Source: Planctomyces sp.
Lineage (GTDB): Bacteria > Planctomycetota > Planctomycetia > Planctomycetales > Planctomycetaceae
DNA: 64,000 nt
Direction: 5' to 3'
Assembly: GCA_016795105.1 (NCBI GenBank)
Contig: JAEUIH010000012.1
Location: forward strand, 62,001-126,000
Part shown: piece after piece, positions 1-8,709 of the stretch
Position numbering within the stretch: the stretch's first letter is position 1
Layout of the letters: every line of letters starts with the position of its first letter
Notes under the pieces: generated by a model
The model's database searches: none
The model's input: the letters and a program-made list of their open reading frames with translations, nothing else
What the model was told of the DNA's origin: nothing
Program-made: the position numbers and the translations under genes

Positions 1-1
1 T

Positions 2-208
2 CGCGGAACCGGCATCGGACTGCCAGTCAGTCGAAAGATACTCAGGGAACATGGTGGACGCATTCGGATTGAAGGCGGCCCGGGAGAAGGTACTCGCTTT
101 GTGCTCAGCTGGCCTCGAGGATCAGCACCCATCGCCGGAGAACACGGGACACTCGACGGATTGACTCAGTTTCCGCGCGGGGGCAGTTCGGTTATTTCTT
201 CCAGATGA
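2..208 (+). CDS. Sensor histidine kinase, C-terminal end only (partial)
   Basis: The window opens inside a gene whose last 68 codons are visible. They begin RGTGIGLPVSRKIL and continue with GGRIRIEGGPGEGTRF, which is the G2 box and final strand of a GHKL ATP-binding domain (HATPase_c). The product is therefore the catalytic end of a two-component sensor kinase; sensing and dimerisation parts lie left of the window. After the ATPase fold there is a tail of about 25 residues with no recognisable motif. The stop codon (206-208) lies inside the 3' end of the convergent cmk gene, a 17 bp overlap. The call as kinase is solid; its signal and partner regulator cannot be seen. Confidence 0.8.
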   Translation, partial: RGTGIGLPVSRKILREHGGRIRIEGGPGEGTRFVLSWPRGSAPIAGEHGTLDGLTQFPRGGSSVISSR

Positions 209-836
209 TTCGCAGCATTTCTTCAACGACCTGAGGGATCGTCATGGGAGACGTATCAATCAGGACCGCATCAGCTGCCGGTTTCAGAGGAGCAACGGCA
301 CGAGTTTCGTCTCGGTAGTCGCGATCACGAATTTCTTCTCGCACTTGTTCCAATGGAACATCTCCACCTCTTGACAGCAATTCTGCCTGGCGGCGATGTG
401 CACGAGCATCGAGGTCTGCAGTCAGAAAAAACTTAAATTCAGCATTCGGAAAGACAACCGACCCCTGATCACGACCTTCCGTTACCAGACTTCCCTGCTG
501 ACCAATCGCTTTTTGAAGCTCCACGAGCCTGTTCCTGACCGCAGGTTGAGACGCAACGACAGATGAAACGGCTGATACTTCCGGAGAGCGAATTGCCTGT
601 GACACGTCTTCTCCATTCATCAGCAGACAGTGATCACGAAACTCCAGTTCGACGCTCGAAGCAATCCGGGCGACGCTGACTTCGTGATCCGGAGCAACAT
701 TGGCTCGAAGCACGGCGAGTGTCACTGCACGGTACATCGCGCCGGTGTCGAGAAACCGGACCCCAAGGCGTTCTGCCAGCAGTCTGGAAACTGTACTTTT
801 TCCGGATCCCGCCGGACCGTCAATCGTCACGATCAT
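192..836 (-). CDS. cmk: Cytidylate kinase (CMP/dCMP kinase)
   Basis: Cytidylate kinase transfers phosphate from ATP to CMP or dCMP in cytosolic pyrimidine nucleotide synthesis. The protein has 214 residues, slightly shorter than the usual 220-230. It starts MIVTIDGPAGSGKS, giving the P-loop GPAGSGKS at residues 7-14, followed by FLDTGAMYRA, the CMP-binding segment of the family. EGRDQGSVVFP near residue 120 and the Arg/Asp-rich RDRDYRDETR near residue 167 match the family's conserved substrate and lid regions. It starts 6 bp after the stop of the GH38-like gene, so the two are probably co-transcribed. In many bacteria cmk precedes rpsA or plsC; neither is present here. Function is confident. 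Confidence 0.96.
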   Translation of the reverse strand: MIVTIDGPAGSGKSTVSRLLAERLGVRFLDTGAMYRAVTLAVLRANVAPDHEVSVARIASSVELEFRDHCLLMNGEDVSQAIRSPEVSAVSSVVASQPAVRNRLVELQKAIGQQGSLVTEGRDQGSVVFPNAEFKFFLTADLDARAHRRQAELLSRGGDVPLEQVREEIRDRDYRDETRAVAPLKPAADAVLIDTSPMTIPQVVEEMLRIIWKK

Positions 837-842
837 GTTGCT

Positions 843-3821
843 TCAGGGGCTTTTTGGAAAGCGGAGACAAACAACTTTCAGTTCAAACCGATCCATCTTC
901 ACTGTAACACCCTGGTCGTCAACAGGCAGCTCCCGAATTGAGCGGTTTTCTCCATTTACAAGCCCTGCTGATTCCGGCCGACGCGCAGTTCTGATCATGC
1001 AGTCGGTCGATAATCCTTCTGTCTCGAGCAGCCAAAATCTGACCAGCAGAGCTGTGTTGTCTTCAGAATCGGTGGATTCGGTCCGAGCGATGATGACATT
1101 TCGAGCAGTGATTCCGAGCAGCCATGCAGATGAAACTTTTTCCGGAAATCGTCCAGGAACCTCACAGACGACAGGCTGAGAACGTGCGTCAAGAACTGTC
1201 CGCATGGGAAATTCCTGATCCAGATCAACCACAAATCTGAAACTCCGCTGTGTTTCGTTTTCGACGATCAGCAGACTGTCCATCATTCGCGGACCAGACA
1301 GTCGGTGCCACGGTCTTCCATACGGAACAATCAGGAGACGAGATGCATCGTCCGAGACTTCCAGATAATCGGCCGACTCACATCGCTCCCCCGTGAACCC
1401 CGCTGCCTGGCCAAGCACGCTGCGAGTCACGGCTGCACTCTCGTTTTCCCATGCAAAGCGGCAGCCATAATATGTGAGCCATGGATTTCCTCGCGGTAGT
1501 TCAATGACTTCATCGAAGAACAGTTCAATTTGAATTAATGGACGAAGCCGATCGATCGAAACGACCTGTCGACACGTGGCAATGACTTTCTGATCCGACG
1601 GAGAAATCAGATCAATGACGGTCTCAACCGCTCCTGTCATCAGCCCGTTATCCACGACACGGAACTTCTGGAGTTGAGGAACAGCGTAATGAGTTTTCTC
1701 GGCGGGCTGACCATCGCTAAAGATGACCTGTTCACGCTCATATCGGAACGTCACCATCTGGCTGAATCGATTTGCTCGAGTGTTTTTCAGACTAACAGAC
1801 GCGATGCCGCCGGTTCGTTCATTGAATGAAATCGTCAGGAAGTGATTTTGAAGCACAAAGTCCTGAGCGATTGGCAGGTCACGTCGTGACTTCTGTAAGA
1901 CAGAGTGGGGCGAATTCCCTGTGTTTGACTCTCGCAGCCACGTAAAGCCCCCGGGGGGGAGCTTGACCAGAGCCTGAGTTCGCCCGTGTTCGGCCGCCAG
2001 GCATTCGATCTGATCTGAGTTCGCTGGCAGATTCCATGACGTCGGCCACTGAATCAAACTGGTACGGGAGAAGGGCAACAGGTTCAGGATGGCCAGAGCA
2101 CGACTTCCATCGGCTGGTTTGCTGATTCGATCGGCAACAATCTTCGCCAGAGTCTTCAGCTGCACTGCGATCCGTTCGCCCAGTGCTTGACATTCGGCAC
2201 AGAGTTCCGAAATGCGATTTTCATCAGGATCGCCGGGTTCGCACTGCTTATCTTCCTGATCAAGGAGCAGATCGCGGATGAGCCGCAACTCCTGTTGGCA
2301 GGATTCCGGAATGCTGCATTTCAGAATTCGAGCAGTGGAAAGGACGGCAGCACAGCGATCGAGCTGAAAATGCAGTTCATTCAGCTGAGCCGGCCCACTG
2401 ACCGGAGCCTCCAGCCGCAGAACGGACGATTGAATCAAAGCCGGGCTGAGGTATTCACCCTCTTCGAACCGAAGACTGGTGCGATAGGCTGAACACAGAT
2501 GAAAGAAGGACTCCAGAGATACGAACTCTCCAAGGACCGGAGCGAACTTAGCTGTGATTCGCAGGTCATTGAGCCATGGTGAAGTCAAAGTTGGCATGCG
2601 GGCCAGCAGGAGCGATGCAACCGTATCATCCTGCATGCTCTCGTTGTACCTGTCCGCGAGTCGCAGAACGGACGAGGCACTGTCAATGGCGACTGGAATT
2701 CGGGACGTTGCCGAAACGTGATCGCCACTGCCGGACATCCAGTCGAACTGAGATCGTTCTTTGTCCGGATAGAGACCATCATCGAGCGCAACGTGGAATG
2801 CGGACTGGAAACCGAAATGTTTCAGGACCATTGGGAGCGATGTGATCAAACCGAAACGACGTCGAGCCCAGTGACGTGGAGAAATTCCGAGGGACGATAT
2901 CAGTTCTTCACGACCTGCCTGAAGGTCATCGACTAATGCGCTGAGAGAACCGAGTACTGTACGAACTTCACGCGAATGTCCGGTCAGGAGGCAAAGCGTA
3001 CCGGAATCCACAGCATCGCGAATTACGCCACTGGCGTTCGCTGGAGCATGAGCCACTGGAGTATTGGCAGATGAATCCGGGGAAGAGGACGTGGGCTTTG
3101 GCGAGCACCAGTCGTGGAGTTGACGTGTTGAGGCGACGAGCGAGAGGTTTGGAGACGCCTTGATGCAGTCCACAATTTCCTGAGGTGAATTTCGGGACGA
3201 GGGAACGCAGAGATCAACGAGATAGCAATTGAGCGGATAGAATCGTTCGCGGGTTTCTCTAAGTTGTTCGAAGCAGGCCTTGAGATGCAGTGCGGTCTGA
3301 TCGGTGTCTCCGGAGAGAGACGCAGCGGCTGCGAGATGAATTTCGCGGGACAGGAGAATTTCGTCGGGGTCGACGAAGTGGTGCATTCGACGACTAAGCA
3401 GTCGCGTGAGGAGGAATGTGGTCCCGAATGCCAGGAATTCATCAACCAGAACGGGTGAAGAATCCGGGTCATGCGACGGCAGTGACTGGCGGATTTGATC
3501 CAGATATTCCGAACGATCTGAGCAGCCCGAAAGAACGGCCCAGTTCTGTCGGGACGCATCCTGACGCCAATCATGAGGCAGCCAGCCATCCGTTGAAGAC
3601 GGCACAATCAGGATTTGGCGGCCGGACATTTGGTGAAAGGAGTCTGCGTGACGAAACAGTGGAAGACCTGGAACTCGGATCAGAAGCAGCGGGTGCCATG
3701 CGACGGAGAATGCGTTGAGCAGACTGGCTGCAGCGTCTTCCTCGAGGTCGGTTGGGAGATCTTCCACCGAGTAGCCTGGGATGAGGACGTTGAGATCGTC
3801 AAATTCGGTGAGACGCGACAT
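843..3821 (-). CDS. Large GH38 (alpha-mannosidase)-like protein
   Basis: A 992-residue protein with no obvious signal peptide. The middle contains HFGFQSAFHVALDDGLYPD (about residues 335-355) and the last third (about 650-960) contains NHFLTISFNERTGGIASVSL and further beta-rich segments. This resembles the C-terminal beta-sandwich of glycoside hydrolase family 38 and related GH57-like proteins, where an E-x-x-G-G-I segment is typical. The N-terminal half lacks an obvious canonical GH38 metal-binding H-x-D start, so the catalytic domain is either very divergent or inactive. It lies upstream of cmk with a 6 bp gap and diverges from the pil-like operon across a 277 bp spacer. Role (glycan turnover or glycan binding) is inference; membership of the GH38 superfamily is moderate. 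Confidence 0.5.
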   Translation of the reverse strand: MSRLTEFDDLNVLIPGYSVEDLPTDLEEDAAASLLNAFSVAWHPLLLIRVPGLPLFRHADSFHQMSGRQILIVPSSTDGWLPHDWRQDASRQNWAVLSGCSDRSEYLDQIRQSLPSHDPDSSPVLVDEFLAFGTTFLLTRLLSRRMHHFVDPDEILLSREIHLAAAASLSGDTDQTALHLKACFEQLRETRERFYPLNCYLVDLCVPSSRNSPQEIVDCIKASPNLSLVASTRQLHDWCSPKPTSSSPDSSANTPVAHAPANASGVIRDAVDSGTLCLLTGHSREVRTVLGSLSALVDDLQAGREELISSLGISPRHWARRRFGLITSLPMVLKHFGFQSAFHVALDDGLYPDKERSQFDWMSGSGDHVSATSRIPVAIDSASSVLRLADRYNESMQDDTVASLLLARMPTLTSPWLNDLRITAKFAPVLGEFVSLESFFHLCSAYRTSLRFEEGEYLSPALIQSSVLRLEAPVSGPAQLNELHFQLDRCAAVLSTARILKCSIPESCQQELRLIRDLLLDQEDKQCEPGDPDENRISELCAECQALGERIAVQLKTLAKIVADRISKPADGSRALAILNLLPFSRTSLIQWPTSWNLPANSDQIECLAAEHGRTQALVKLPPGGFTWLRESNTGNSPHSVLQKSRRDLPIAQDFVLQNHFLTISFNERTGGIASVSLKNTRANRFSQMVTFRYEREQVIFSDGQPAEKTHYAVPQLQKFRVVDNGLMTGAVETVIDLISPSDQKVIATCRQVVSIDRLRPLIQIELFFDEVIELPRGNPWLTYYGCRFAWENESAAVTRSVLGQAAGFTGERCESADYLEVSDDASRLLIVPYGRPWHRLSGPRMMDSLLIVENETQRSFRFVVDLDQEFPMRTVLDARSQPVVCEVPGRFPEKVSSAWLLGITARNVIIARTESTDSEDNTALLVRFWLLETEGLSTDCMIRTARRPESAGLVNGENRSIRELPVDDQGVTVKMDRFELKVVCLRFPKSP

Positions 3822-4046
3822 ATTGTCAGAATCGGGCTGAAATCAGGAGCAGGAAGAGTCTGAGTGGCTCGGTCTGACCCTGATTTTACGACTTGAACGG
3901 CAAATTCCGAGTTTTCGGGAACACTGGATTTGAAAAAGGCGTCGAATAAGAGGGTTGAGCCGTGATTTCCTGAGCAGTTTTCCTGGAATAGGTTGACGAG
4001 ACCGGAAAACGGCTGATACCTTTGACTTGCGTTGATTCTGTGAAAC

Positions 4047-4094
4047 TCCACCAAACGACAGGGTGGATGGTCCACCAAACGACTGGGTGAGGCG
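4047..4094. repeat. 24-bp tandem duplication just before the pil-like operon
   Basis: The segment beginning TCCACCAAACGAC at 4047 recurs at 4071, giving two adjacent 24 bp units that match at 18 of the first 19 positions and diverge at the end. The second copy ends in GGTGAGG, the likely Shine-Dalgarno sequence of the first operon gene (ATG 4099). The first copy contains an in-frame GTG at 4063 that could extend the reading frame by 12 codons. Either a recent slippage duplication or paired operator sites would explain it. Confidence 0.6.
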
Positions 4095-4098
4095 AATT

Positions 4099-6459
4099 AT
4101 GGCGGAAGCAAAGAGTGCGTGGGGCATCGATATTGGTCAGGCCGGGTTGAAGGCGATTCGTCTTCGATCAACGGAAGACGGGCGAAAAGTCGTTGCCACA
4201 GCCTTTGACTATGTGCCTCATCCGAAGATTCTCAGCCAACCGGACGCGATTCCGGACGAGTTGATCAAGCAGGCGATTACAACGTTTCTTGAGCGGAACA
4301 AGATTGGTCGCGACCCAATTGCGATTAGCGTACCTGGGCAGACATCTCTGGCGAAGTTCATCAAGCTGCCGCCGGTGGAATCGAGCAAGATTTCTGAGAT
4401 TGTGAAGTACGAGGCTCGGCAGCAGATTCCATTCGACCTTGCCGATGTGATCTGGGACTACCAGCCCATCGGAGGCGGTGTTGAAGAAGGCGGCTTCATG
4501 CTGGAAGCAGAAGTCGGCCTGTTTGCAATGAAGCGGGACCTGGTCTATGAAGCCATGAAGCCATTCACTTCCAACAAGAAGGAAGTGGAGATCGTGCAGC
4601 TGGCACCTCTGGCTCTGTACAATTATCTCTCGTACGACGTGCTTGCATTTCGCAAGTCGGCCGAAGTTCCTGAACCGCCGGCCTCTGAAGATTACTATGT
4701 ATTGCTGGACATGGGGGCAGACAATACGACTCTGCTGGTTTCAAACGGCCGCAGTATCTGGATTCGAAACGTCCCAATCGGCGGCAATCATTTTACTCGC
4801 GCTTTGACTCGCGAGATGAAACTGACATTCGCAAAAGCCGAGCATCTGAAGTGTAACGCAACGAAGTCGCCGGATCCGAAAGCCGTGTTTCAGGCGATGC
4901 GTCCGGTGTTCAATGACTATGTGACGGAGATTCAGCGATCGATTGGATTCTTTGGCAGCGTGAATCGATCGGCGAAAATCAAGAAGTTAATTGGAATAGG
5001 AAATGGATTTCGTCTGGCAGGTCTGCAGAAGTTTCTGCAGCAGAATCTGCAATATGATGTCGAACGATTGGAAAGTCTGCACGGTGTGTCGGGCGATCCG
5101 GTGCTGACCGACCCGATCTTCATGGACAACATCATGACATTTGCTGTTCCTTATGGACTGGCACTTCAGGCCATTGGACAGACTCGGATCCGTACCACCT
5201 TGCTTCCTCCGGAAATTGCAATGGAACGAAAGATCCGAACGAAGAAGCCATGGGCAGTTGCCGCTGCCGCAGGAATGATGCTGACGATGGGAGTCAGCAC
5301 GATGGTCAGTGCGAATGTGCTTTCGTCAGTGAGCAAGGCCAAATGGGAAAAAGGCGAAGGAGCCGTGTCTCAGCTCACTTCTGCCATCAGCAGCAATGAC
5401 TCGGCGTATAAGAGCGAAGAGTCGACTCATCAGAAGGCAATCGACGACATTGCACAACTGGTTGCTCCGCTGGAGAAACGAGTCCTGTGGATGGAGATGT
5501 TGAAGGCTGTGAACGAGTGTCTTCCGCGGGATGAAGGCAATGAGCTTGATCAGACGGATCTTTCACTTCAGAAGAAGATCCGAATCGATTCGATTGCTGC
5601 CAAGAAAGTGGCAGACGTGGGAGAATGGCATAAAGCCATTGTTGATGGCGGGCTTGGCGAAGACTTCCAGGGAGATGATGCAGCGAACGCTCCAACAGGC
5701 GAAGGCTACATTGTGACTCTGCGAGGATTCCACCTGTACAACAACGATAAAGTTCCGTACGAAGAAAAGGGGCGACTGTTTACAGAGGCAACTCTGGGTG
5801 CGAATCTTCGGAAGTGGATCATGGACCGAAACGGTGTCCAGACACCTGTCGGCCAGATTGGCATTTCACATCCACTGGTTGTCTATTCAATGGAACGTCC
5901 CTACCAGCATAATCCGAATGCTCCGGCTGGACAGCAGATGACGTTTGGAGGTGGGGGCATTGGTGGAGCTCCGGGGATGGGGGCAGGGGCTGGAGCCGGA
6001 ATGGCCATGGGGTCTGGCATGGACCCGCGTGCGGGCGGCGGAGCGGGAGGTATCGGTGGCGCGCCGGGGATGGGAGCTGGCGGAGCCGGTATGCCCGGCG
6101 GTGCGCCTGGAATGGGTTCTGGCATGGATCCGCGTGCGGGCGGCGGTGGTGGAATTGGTGGAGCCCCCGGAATGGCTGGCGGAGGTGGACTACTGGGCGG
6201 TGCACCTGGAATGGGTGCTGGTGGTGGAGGACTGCTGGGAGGTGCCCCGGGAATGGGAGGAGCCGCAGGCGGTGCGGCCGCAGGCCAGCAGGGTGTGATG
6301 TTTGAAGAAGAACAGTTAAAGGAAATTCAGAACTACACAATGACGGAATTCGTTCTGCAGTTTGTGTGGAAGCCAACAAAAGAACGTGATCGCCTGGAGT
6401 CGCCGCCGGCGACTGCACCCGTCGACGGGGCAACAGAGAGTTCAGCCGCGACTCCCTGA
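4099..6459 (+). CDS. PilM-PilN fusion protein with Gly-rich tail (type IV pilus/T2SS-like inner-membrane assembly)
   Basis: In type IV pili PilM is a cytoplasmic actin-like ATPase that binds the N-terminal tail of membrane protein PilN. This 786-residue protein appears to contain both. Residues 1-350 show PilM features: WGIDIGQAGLKAIRL at the start, a segment ending EARQQIPFDLADVIWDY, YVLLDMGADNTTLLV and IGIGNGFRLAGL. Then TTLLPPE (LLPPE at 368-372) matches the conserved NLLP-type start of PilN, followed by a membrane helix (about 386-408) and a PilN-like helical segment with LEKRVLWMEMLKAV. Residues 618-731 are Gly/Met/Pro/Ala-rich with GGAPGM repeats; a short conserved-looking segment ends the protein. 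ATG 4099 is preferred over GTG 4063 because TGAGG precedes it at good spacing. First gene of a three-gene operon. Confidence 0.82.
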   Translation: MAEAKSAWGIDIGQAGLKAIRLRSTEDGRKVVATAFDYVPHPKILSQPDAIPDELIKQAITTFLERNKIGRDPIAISVPGQTSLAKFIKLPPVESSKISEIVKYEARQQIPFDLADVIWDYQPIGGGVEEGGFMLEAEVGLFAMKRDLVYEAMKPFTSNKKEVEIVQLAPLALYNYLSYDVLAFRKSAEVPEPPASEDYYVLLDMGADNTTLLVSNGRSIWIRNVPIGGNHFTRALTREMKLTFAKAEHLKCNATKSPDPKAVFQAMRPVFNDYVTEIQRSIGFFGSVNRSAKIKKLIGIGNGFRLAGLQKFLQQNLQYDVERLESLHGVSGDPVLTDPIFMDNIMTFAVPYGLALQAIGQTRIRTTLLPPEIAMERKIRTKKPWAVAAAAGMMLTMGVSTMVSANVLSSVSKAKWEKGEGAVSQLTSAISSNDSAYKSEESTHQKAIDDIAQLVAPLEKRVLWMEMLKAVNECLPRDEGNELDQTDLSLQKKIRIDSIAAKKVADVGEWHKAIVDGGLGEDFQGDDAANAPTGEGYIVTLRGFHLYNNDKVPYEEKGRLFTEATLGANLRKWIMDRNGVQTPVGQIGISHPLVVYSMERPYQHNPNAPAGQQMTFGGGGIGGAPGMGAGAGAGMAMGSGMDPRAGGGAGGIGGAPGMGAGGAGMPGGAPGMGSGMDPRAGGGGGIGGAPGMAGGGGLLGGAPGMGAGGGGLLGGAPGMGGAAGGAAAGQQGVMFEEEQLKEIQNYTMTEFVLQFVWKPTKERDRLESPPATAPVDGATESSAATP

Positions 6460-6587
6460 TTCCGTTTGGTCGCTGAGTGAAGTGTGTTTGGTTCTGCGTT
6501 TTTTATGATTTGCCATCTCGGTCCTGCTGATCACCGTTTGCCGTGTCATACCGCTGATGGAAGAGTTCATCGAAAAGGAACTGTGTC

Positions 6588-8594
6588 GTGGATAAACTTC
6601 AACCGATCCTGAAACAGAAGTACTGGATCTGCTTCGGTTTTGCATTGATCTTCGTGTTCACCGGCTGGTGGCTCGGCGGAAGTGCGATCGGGACGGAAAT
6701 TGAAGCCCGAAAGCAGGTCATTACAACGGCGTTCTCGACGGCATCTCAGGGGGCCGACAAGCCGAATCAGAAGTGGATTGAAGGTGCCAAGGCGCTGAAT
6801 CTAAAGGACAAGAAAGCCTTTGATGAATCCTCCCATAAGTTGTGGGAACGTCAGAAGGCCGCTCGAATCTGGCACCCGGAAGTCCAGAAAGAGATCGAGA
6901 AGATCCCATATTTCGGGAAGATTCCTCAACTGTCGACTCGAGCAAAATGGGCATCACTTTACGGTCGGCAATTTGATGAACTGCTGAAGATTGTAAAACC
7001 GTTTGAGATCAAAGATGGATCCGGTCTCGTGATTGTGAATCCGGCAAGAATCACGCACCGACCTTACAATTCCTGGGTTGCAAAACGACCCGTTTCAGAA
7101 GAGATCTGGAAGAATCAGGAAGACATCTGGTTGCTGAAGTGTTTGTTGACATCAATCGCGAATGTAAACGCAGATGCTCAGCGAATTACAGATGCATCCG
7201 TTCGTGAAATTGTGGCACTTCAGCTGCGTGGCGGTGATCCTGAAGCAAAACCAGGAGCAACATCGGCTGCCGGTGGATTCGGTGGAGGCGGCGGTCCGGC
7301 ATTCGGTGCTGCGGGCACTGGTGGTGGTGAAGGATCAGCTGGCGCAGCGTCAGGTATGTCTGGAGGCAATAGTGGTCCCTGGAAGTCGTTCGAAGGCGTC
7401 GTCGGCATGGACCTTTTGACCGAAGAATTTGGCTCTGCTGATGGAGCTGCCGCAGGTGGCGGTGGTGGCGGTCCCGAAGAGGGTGGAATGCTTGGTGGTG
7501 GTGGCGGCGGATTTGGCGCCGGCGGCATGACTCGAAGCGGGTTTGGCGGAGCTGGTGGTGCAGCTGCAGCAGAAGAGAAGGATCGCTATGTCCACGATGC
7601 TGAAGGCCTGCCTTATAAGACTCGGGCGTTCTTTCTCCATGTCAAAATACGTGAAGAACAGGTCGCAGAATTGCTGGCCTCGCTGACCGATTCAGACTTC
7701 CCGGTTCAGATTGTGCGAGTTGACCTGAGAACAAATGCAGGCAGCGGAACAACAGGAATGGGCGGCGGGCTCGGCGGTGGCCTGGCAGGCGGCGGTGTTG
7801 GTGGTGCTCCTGGCATGGGTGGCGGCGGTATCGGTGGCGCTCCCGGAATGGGTGGTGGCGGTATCGGTGGCGCACCAGGCATGGGAGGCGGTGGTATCGG
7901 CGGTGCTCCAGGAATGGGCGGCGGCGGTATCGGTGGTGCTCCAGGAATGGAATCGGGTGAAGAAGGTGGCATGCTGGGAGGCGGTGGACTGGGTCCCGAT
8001 GGTGGTAATCCATATGAAGGTTTTGGCGGCGCTCAGGAGAACATGACCGGACAGCAGGCAAGAGCGAACGCGATGTCTGATCCGTTCCTGATTGATCTCC
8101 GAGTTGCTGGCCTGATGACGCTGTATCAGACGGTTGAAGAAGTGGTATCACAGACAGAGACCGAAGCAGGTGCTGCTCAGGAAGCTGCAACGTCCGGAGG
8201 CGGCACGGTACCTGCTCCCGCAGAAGGTACAACAACAGAATCGGGCACGGCTCCACCAGCGGACGTTGCCCCGGCAACTGATGGAAGTACGCCAGTAACG
8301 GATGGAAGTACTCCGGCGACAGAGACAACCCCGATTGAAGGAGCAGCTCCCGCAGAAGGCACCGTGCCTCCAACGGGTACAGACTCAGGCACTGTGCCTC
8401 CGGCAGGCACAGACTCAGGCACTGTGCCTCCGGCAGGCACAGACTCAGGCACTGTGCCTCCGGCAGGCACAGATTCTGGGGCAGTGCCGCCGAGTGCAGG
8501 GGAGACATCCGGAACCCCAGCGACACCAGCCGACGGAGCCGGTTCGCCGACTCCGGCAGCCAGTGGCTCTGGAGAATCAGGCACATCGCCCTGA
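6588..8594 (+). CDS. PilO-like single-pass membrane protein with Gly-rich and Pro/Thr-rich repeats
   Basis: A 668-residue protein with a short cytoplasmic start, one membrane helix (about residues 14-32, ICFGFALIFVFTGWWLGG) and a charged helical region after it. This topology and its place directly after a PilM-PilN fusion suggest the PilO role in the pilus inner-membrane alignment complex; sequence similarity alone is weak. Two Gly-rich blocks (about 225-328 and 388-475) flank a short structured segment with TRAFFLHVKIREEQVAELLA, which resembles a small ferredoxin-like fold as in PilO. The tail (about 535-668) is Pro/Thr/Gly/Ser-rich with tandem GTVPPAGTDS units. GTG 6588 is chosen because AAAGGAA lies 7 nt upstream. 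Gap to the previous gene 128 bp. Confidence 0.6.
   Translation: MDKLQPILKQKYWICFGFALIFVFTGWWLGGSAIGTEIEARKQVITTAFSTASQGADKPNQKWIEGAKALNLKDKKAFDESSHKLWERQKAARIWHPEVQKEIEKIPYFGKIPQLSTRAKWASLYGRQFDELLKIVKPFEIKDGSGLVIVNPARITHRPYNSWVAKRPVSEEIWKNQEDIWLLKCLLTSIANVNADAQRITDASVREIVALQLRGGDPEAKPGATSAAGGFGGGGGPAFGAAGTGGGEGSAGAASGMSGGNSGPWKSFEGVVGMDLLTEEFGSADGAAAGGGGGGPEEGGMLGGGGGGFGAGGMTRSGFGGAGGAAAAEEKDRYVHDAEGLPYKTRAFFLHVKIREEQVAELLASLTDSDFPVQIVRVDLRTNAGSGTTGMGGGLGGGLAGGGVGGAPGMGGGGIGGAPGMGGGGIGGAPGMGGGGIGGAPGMGGGGIGGAPGMESGEEGGMLGGGGLGPDGGNPYEGFGGAQENMTGQQARANAMSDPFLIDLRVAGLMTLYQTVEEVVSQTETEAGAAQEAATSGGGTVPAPAEGTTTESGTAPPADVAPATDGSTPVTDGSTPATETTPIEGAAPAEGTVPPTGTDSGTVPPAGTDSGTVPPAGTDSGTVPPAGTDSGAVPPSAGETSGTPATPADGAGSPTPAASGSGESGTSP
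7786..7950 (+). repeat. 33-bp tandem repeats coding for GGGGIGGAPGM
   Basis: About five head-to-tail units of 33 bp inside the PilO-like gene, each encoding an 11-residue GGGGIGGAPGM unit (the first has V for I). Third-position changes between units (GGT/GGC, CCT/CCC/CCA) show the amino acid pattern is kept while the DNA drifts, so this is a protein-level repeat and not a very recent expansion. Confidence 0.85.
8361..8490 (+). repeat. 30-bp tandem repeats coding for GTVPPAGTDS
   Basis: Just over four units of 30 bp near the 3' end of the PilO-like gene. Units at 8391 and 8421 are identical, while the outer units (8361, 8451) carry substitutions. The encoded 10-residue Pro/Thr/Asp/Ser unit resembles an extended linker. 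Identical central copies point to recent slippage, so the copy number is likely to vary between strains. Confidence 0.85.
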
Positions 8595-8709
8595 CGTTCT
8601 GGAAAAATAAATTCAGTGGAGGCTCTGTCTGCAACACAGAAGACCTTCAACACGACAATTGCGAAGATGTTTGTTCCGAATGACCTGAGTGGATTCAGGA
8701 GCGTATGAA

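Noticed and set aside
4063-4098. GTG 4063 as start of the PilM-PilN protein
   Set aside because: It lies in the duplicated leader, adds 12 residues not expected before the conserved WGIDIG start, and ATG 4099 has a good Shine-Dalgarno sequence.
7786-8490. Tandem 30 and 33 bp repeats as CRISPR-like or as an origin with iterons
   Set aside because: They lie in frame inside a coding gene, encode regular peptide units and have no spacers or AT-rich neighbour.
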